64,000 nt of DNA from assembly GCF_002338065.1 (NCBI RefSeq), contig NZ_DDHJ01000026.1, forward strand, positions 1 through 64,000, written 5' to 3'. The notes beneath the pieces were generated by a model. It was not told where the DNA came from. It made no database searches and was given only the letters and a program-made list of their open reading frames with translations. The stretch comes from Pseudomonas sp. UBA1879 (GTDB taxonomy: Bacteria > Pseudomonadota > Gammaproteobacteria > Pseudomonadales > Pseudomonadaceae). A program made the position numbers and the translations under genes. Shown in pieces: positions 61,301 to 64,000 of this stretch. Numbering within the stretch: the first letter of the stretch is position 1; each line of letters opens with the position of its first letter.

Positions 61301-64000
61301 GAAACACACGGCGTTGGGCGCTCAGACCCATCAGGACCTGCCGTTCGAGCAACTCGTCGAGGCGCTGGGCGTGTCGCGCAACCTCAGCCACAACCCGCTA
61401 TGTCAGGTGAAGTTCACCCAGCAGTTCCCGCTGCCGCAAAACGCGGACATGGGCGGGCTGCGCATGGACGTCAACCAGCTGGACGACTTCTCTGCGCACT
61501 TCGATCTGGGCCTCGACATCACCGACAGCCCAGACGGCATTCAGGCGGTATTCACCTACGCCTGCGACCTGTTCGACGAGCCGCGTGTCGCTGGTTTCGC
61601 CGCCGACCTGTTGCGCATTTGCGCGCAAGGGGTGGCAGACCCCAACGCGCGACTGGCGGACCTGAAGGTTTCTGCTGTGCCGTCGCAGCTGAATGCCGAG
61701 CGGATGTCATTCCCGGCCAGCGACGTGTTGACGCTGTGGAGTGCCAGTGTCAACGCGCAGCCTCAAAAGCTGGCATTGCAGGGCGAAGCGCACGGCATCG
61801 ATTTCGCCAGCGCAGACGCCGACGCCAATCGACTCGCCCAGCACCTGCGCGCTTCCGGTGTGGGCGTGGAAAGCCGTGTCGGCCTGCTGCTGGAACGCTC
61901 GGTGGAGTTCGTCGTCAGTCTGCTGGCCGTCTTCAAGAGCGGTGCCGCCTACGTGCCGCTGGACCCGAAATGGCCCGCTGAACGTCAGGCCTTCGTACTG
62001 GCTGACAGCGGCGCTCGCTGGTTGATCAGCGATGGGCCTGCGCCTGCTGATTTTAAAGGCGACGTCATTGATGTCGGGGTCGCTGCCCCATGGCGAGCCC
62101 AACCGGCCACCGCGCTGAACCTGCCGCTGCACCCTGAACATGCCGCGTACCTGATCTACACCTCGGGCACCAGCGGCACGCCGAAGGGCGTGGTCATCAG
62201 CCACTGCGCGCTGGCCGATTACGTTCAGGGCCTGCTCACGCGCCTGGATCTGAACGCCGATGCGAGCATGGCGATGGTTTCCACCGTGGGCGCTGACCTC
62301 GGCCACACCGTGCTGTTCGGCGCCCTGTGTTCGGCGCGTACGTTGCACTTGATCAGCCCGGACCGCATCAGCGACGCCGACCGTTTCGCGGCTTACATGA
62401 CCGACAACAAGGTCGGTGTGCTGAAAATCGTCCCGACCCACCTGAGCGGCCTGCTGCAAGCGGCCAATCCCGCTGACGTGCTGCCACAACAGGCGTTGAT
62501 CCTCGGCGGCGATGCCTTGCCGTGGGCGCTGGTGGCGCAGATCCAGCGCCTGAAACCGGCGTGCCGGGTGATCAACCACTACGGACCGACCGAAACCACG
62601 GTCGGCGTGCTGAGCAACGAACTGGCAGCGCTTCACACCGCAGGCGACAATGCGCCCATTGGCCGTCCGCTGCCCAACGCCACTGCGCTGATTCTCAACG
62701 AGCATCTGGAACCGGTGGTGCAGGGCGACATCGGCGAGCTGTATATCGGCGGCCCCGGTCTGGCGCGGGGGTATCACGATCGGCCTGGCATGACTGCAGC
62801 GGCGTTCATTCCCGATCCGACTGGCAGTGGACGTCGTCTGTACCGCAGCGGCGATCGGGCGCGACTGCTGGCCAACGGGCAGATTCAATTCCTCGGGCGC
62901 GCTGACGATCAGGTCAAGGTGCGCGGCTACCGCGTGACCCTGGGTGAAATCGCCCAGCGTCTGCGCCAACTGGACGGCCTGCGCGATGCCCATGTGCGGG
63001 TGGATGACCGAGGCCAACTGATCGCCTATGCCTTGATCGACAAAGGCGCGCAGGTCGAGGGCGAAGCGCTGCGGGCGCAACTCGCCGACCGACTGCCGGA
63101 TTACATGGTGCCGAACCACGTACTGACGCTGGAGACGTTCCCGCTCACCGCCAACGGCAAGCTCGACCATGCTGCGCTGCCTGCGCCAGACCGCGTGTCG
63201 CACGGCTTCGAAGCCCCCCACGCAGGCGTCGAAGCGGCCCTTGCCGCGCTCTGGGAAAACGCCCTCAAGGTTGACGCCGTAGGCCGTCACGACAATTTCT
63301 TCACCCTCGGCGGCGACTCGATTCTCAGCCTGCAAATCATTGCCCGCGCGCGCCGTCAGGGCATTCGCCTGACCCCCAAGCAACTGTTCGAGAAACAGAC
63401 CATCGCCGAACTGGCCCAGGTGGCGCTGCTGGCCGAGGCCAAACCGGTCGCTGCCCCCGTGTCTGCGCCGGTTTTGCCCCGTGACTTCGACCTGACGCCG
63501 ATTCAGGCGCGGTTTTTCGCGTTGCCCGTACCCCAGCGTTCCCATTGGAACCAGTCGCTGTTGCTGAACCTACCGAACGCGCTGGACGTCAGTCTGTTGC
63601 AGCAAACGCTGGCGCTGCTGGTGGCGCACCACGACAGCCTGCGCCTGAGCTTTCATCTGGGCGATGACGGCCAGTGGCAACAGCGGTATCGCGACGCTGA
63701 AAACGCCGAACGCCTGCTGTGGACCTGCGAACTGAGTCGCGAAGATGACCTCGCGTCCCTGAGCGACGAAGCCCAGCGCAGTCTCAACATCGAAACCGGT
63801 CCGCTGCTGCGCGTGGTGCATGCGCGCTTGCCATCGGGTGAGGGGCGTCTGTTGATTGCCATCCATCACCTGGCGGTGGACGGCGTGTCGTGGCGCGTGC
63901 TGCTGGAAGACCTGCAACACACCTACACCCAGTTGGCCGCGGGGCAATCCGTCGCGTTGGCCGAGAAAACCGTGAGCTTCCAACGCTGGTCGCAGTCCCT
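58326..64000 (+). CDS. NRPS with N-terminal fatty-acyl-AMP ligase (partial, runs off the window)
   Basis: An open frame from ATG 58326 (AGGTGAAAG ahead) to the window end, at least 1891 codons. Domains in order: a fatty-acyl-AMP ligase, about 1-590 (FLQYTSGSTSAPKGVMVSH, then GRLKDLIILNGQNLYPQDIE); carrier domain with Ser624 (FFARGGDSVGV); condensation domain with HHIIADG (about 813); adenylation domain with YTSGTSGTPKGVV (about 1278), NHYGPTETTVG (about 1415) and NGKLDHAAL (about 1615); carrier domain with Ser1665 (LGGDSILSL); and an epimerisation domain with HHLAVDGVSWRVLLEDL (about 1847). By-eye specificity residues D-L-T-K-I-G-H-V-G-K resemble the aspartate / beta-hydroxyaspartate code. 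Module count and termination lie outside the window. PvdL also starts with an acyl ligase, but its first module is not followed by an E domain. Confidence 0.93.
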   Translation, partial: MTSIRDQAAHFPELVSLYAQRQPDRIALRHIVHEDQAPLLTTYAELDRQARAVAAALQHQLGTQGGDRCVLILPTGADYAAAFLGCLYAKVIAVPAFAPEYNRQTHLDRLTGILQDATPRVVLGRREDLDKFQPQLQPFMPAGGRFIAIEDAGSGQGAFQPSLIDTSSLAFLQYTSGSTSAPKGVMVSHDNLMANEVSMARHFVTDASTESWVSWLPLYHDMGLMCGLLLPLYYGGTLTLMSPNYFLGRPARWLEVMSEYNGTFSGGPDFAYRLCVERVKPSAVKGLKLDNWSLAFSGSEPIRIATLDAFSEHFAAAGFDRRALTPSYGLAEATLFVAAAHRAVPFGIKRFDGQQLAAGDADKALFAHQNATSRLPGCGWCRDDHRLRIVDAVSQTVLPEGQVGEIWIAGPSVAEGYWQNPEATAQTFVQADGTRWLRSGDLGIASAGELFITGRLKDLIILNGQNLYPQDIEQSLEKRVELLRRGRIAAFPVTDERGGEGVGLALEISRNVRRLVKPQMICDAVRDAVSELFLVAPNVIVLLEPGALPRTTSGKLQRSACRVGWQNGSLDSFAVWQDGLLLGAEGEPADDVPLLPEVVAAWREVLGKDDLKAGDHFFARGGDSVGVVQVLSRLNAELGLKLEPAHLFEQPTLGAFSAHVARQTRSAERALAVVRISRDTAPEQSFAQQRLWFLAQLEPDSSAYHLCGQLSLSGALDDVALQRSFDDLAARHESLRTTFAIDANEVLVQRIHPAQPVVIQQHDLSLHAQPLEALGELAKAAVEQPMDLQTGPLWRVLNVRLAPGQQQLVLVLHHIIADGWSVQVMLKEFAALYTAYAKGRIPALAPLPIQYADFAAWQRQRLAGGEGERQLAYWRERLGDIHPVLTLPADRPRPAQQSHRGARYALAFDSQLSQGLRDLASAHGATLFMVMLAAYKTLLQRYSSQTDLRVGVPVAGRTCTEAEGLIGLFVNTLVLRTEVSPQQSFSTLIEAVKHTALGAQTHQDLPFEQLVEALGVSRNLSHNPLCQVKFTQQFPLPQNADMGGLRMDVNQLDDFSAHFDLGLDITDSPDGIQAVFTYACDLFDEPRVAGFAADLLRICAQGVADPNARLADLKVSAVPSQLNAERMSFPASDVLTLWSASVNAQPQKLALQGEAHGIDFASADADANRLAQHLRASGVGVESRVGLLLERSVEFVVSLLAVFKSGAAYVPLDPKWPAERQAFVLADSGARWLISDGPAPADFKGDVIDVGVAAPWRAQPATALNLPLHPEHAAYLIYTSGTSGTPKGVVISHCALADYVQGLLTRLDLNADASMAMVSTVGADLGHTVLFGALCSARTLHLISPDRISDADRFAAYMTDNKVGVLKIVPTHLSGLLQAANPADVLPQQALILGGDALPWALVAQIQRLKPACRVINHYGPTETTVGVLSNELAALHTAGDNAPIGRPLPNATALILNEHLEPVVQGDIGELYIGGPGLARGYHDRPGMTAAAFIPDPTGSGRRLYRSGDRARLLANGQIQFLGRADDQVKVRGYRVTLGEIAQRLRQLDGLRDAHVRVDDRGQLIAYALIDKGAQVEGEALRAQLADRLPDYMVPNHVLTLETFPLTANGKLDHAALPAPDRVSHGFEAPHAGVEAALAALWENALKVDAVGRHDNFFTLGGDSILSLQIIARARRQGIRLTPKQLFEKQTIAELAQVALLAEAKPVAAPVSAPVLPRDFDLTPIQARFFALPVPQRSHWNQSLLLNLPNALDVSLLQQTLALLVAHHDSLRLSFHLGDDGQWQQRYRDAENAERLLWTCELSREDDLASLSDEAQRSLNIETGPLLRVVHARLPSGEGRLLIAIHHLAVDGVSWRVLLEDLQHTYTQLAAGQSVALAEKTVSFQRWSQS

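Noticed and set aside
61707..63545. A 612-codon leftward frame opposite the NRPS
   Set aside because: Opposite the A-T-E part of a frame with complete NRPS motifs, and its own product shows no family features.
58326..64000. PvdL of the pyoverdine pathway
   Set aside because: PvdL also starts with an acyl ligase, but its first amino-acid module (Glu) is not followed by an epimerisation domain; here the by-eye code is Asp-like and an E domain follows directly.

Overview
The window looks like chromosome of a fluorescens/syringae-lineage Pseudomonas. The evidence is high GC, the gene order csiV-mfd-gap, sthA-GDPD-PilZ-lolCDE and tal-STAS-rssB-PilZ-mlaA (orders I recall from Pseudomonas genomes), and several REP-type inverted-repeat elements. 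I see no rRNA, tRNA, integrase, transposase or CRISPR array.

Layout. 1-429: tandem 189-bp repeat units. 430-7147 (minus): mfd, csiV and a SWIM/SNF2 helicase, closely packed. 7332-10374: an N-terminally extended GAPDH and a citrate/tricarballylate-type MFS symporter. 10670-14884: a very large dermonecrotic-toxin-domain (DUF6543-type) protein of unknown role. 14885-22039: chalcone-isomerase-like protein, SthA, GDPD, a degenerate PilZ protein, and the LolCDE lipoprotein release machine. 22250-24957: copper-type two-component system divergent from a cupredoxin, with a palindrome between them. 25039-31279: QueF, DUF4404, a HAD-fold protein lacking the catalytic Asp residues, MlaA, PilZ, RssB/STAS and transaldolase. 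31607-38697: a stress-flavoured stretch (lone REC protein, Zn alcohol dehydrogenase, lipoprotein esterase, DUF72, DUF4142, a broken DUF892 gene, Mn catalase, RcnB-like protein). 38703-41047: methyltransferase plus haem-oxygenase-like diiron enzyme, overlapping. 41332-43947: DusA and a HipBA-like pair with a perfect palindrome upstream. 44085-51906: xylose uptake and isomerisation (xylAFGH, xylR) plus a galactose-1-dehydrogenase-type enzyme. 51984-53967: OPT transporter and a 25-residue membrane peptide.

The most interesting part is 54387-64000, which runs off the right edge. It has a PvdS-like ECF sigma factor under a putative Fur box, a PvdE-like export ABC protein, an ornithine N5-hydroxylase behind a putative PvdS box and Fur box, and an NRPS opening with a fatty-acyl-AMP ligase. 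Reading the NRPS directly gives FAAL-T-C-A-T-E. The A-domain specificity residues, aligned by eye, resemble the Asp/beta-hydroxy-Asp code. Together these suggest an iron-regulated acylated peptide siderophore (hydroxamate, possibly with hydroxyaspartate), distinct from the PvdL arm of pyoverdine. The product is inferred, and the remaining modules, receptor and thioesterase lie outside the window.
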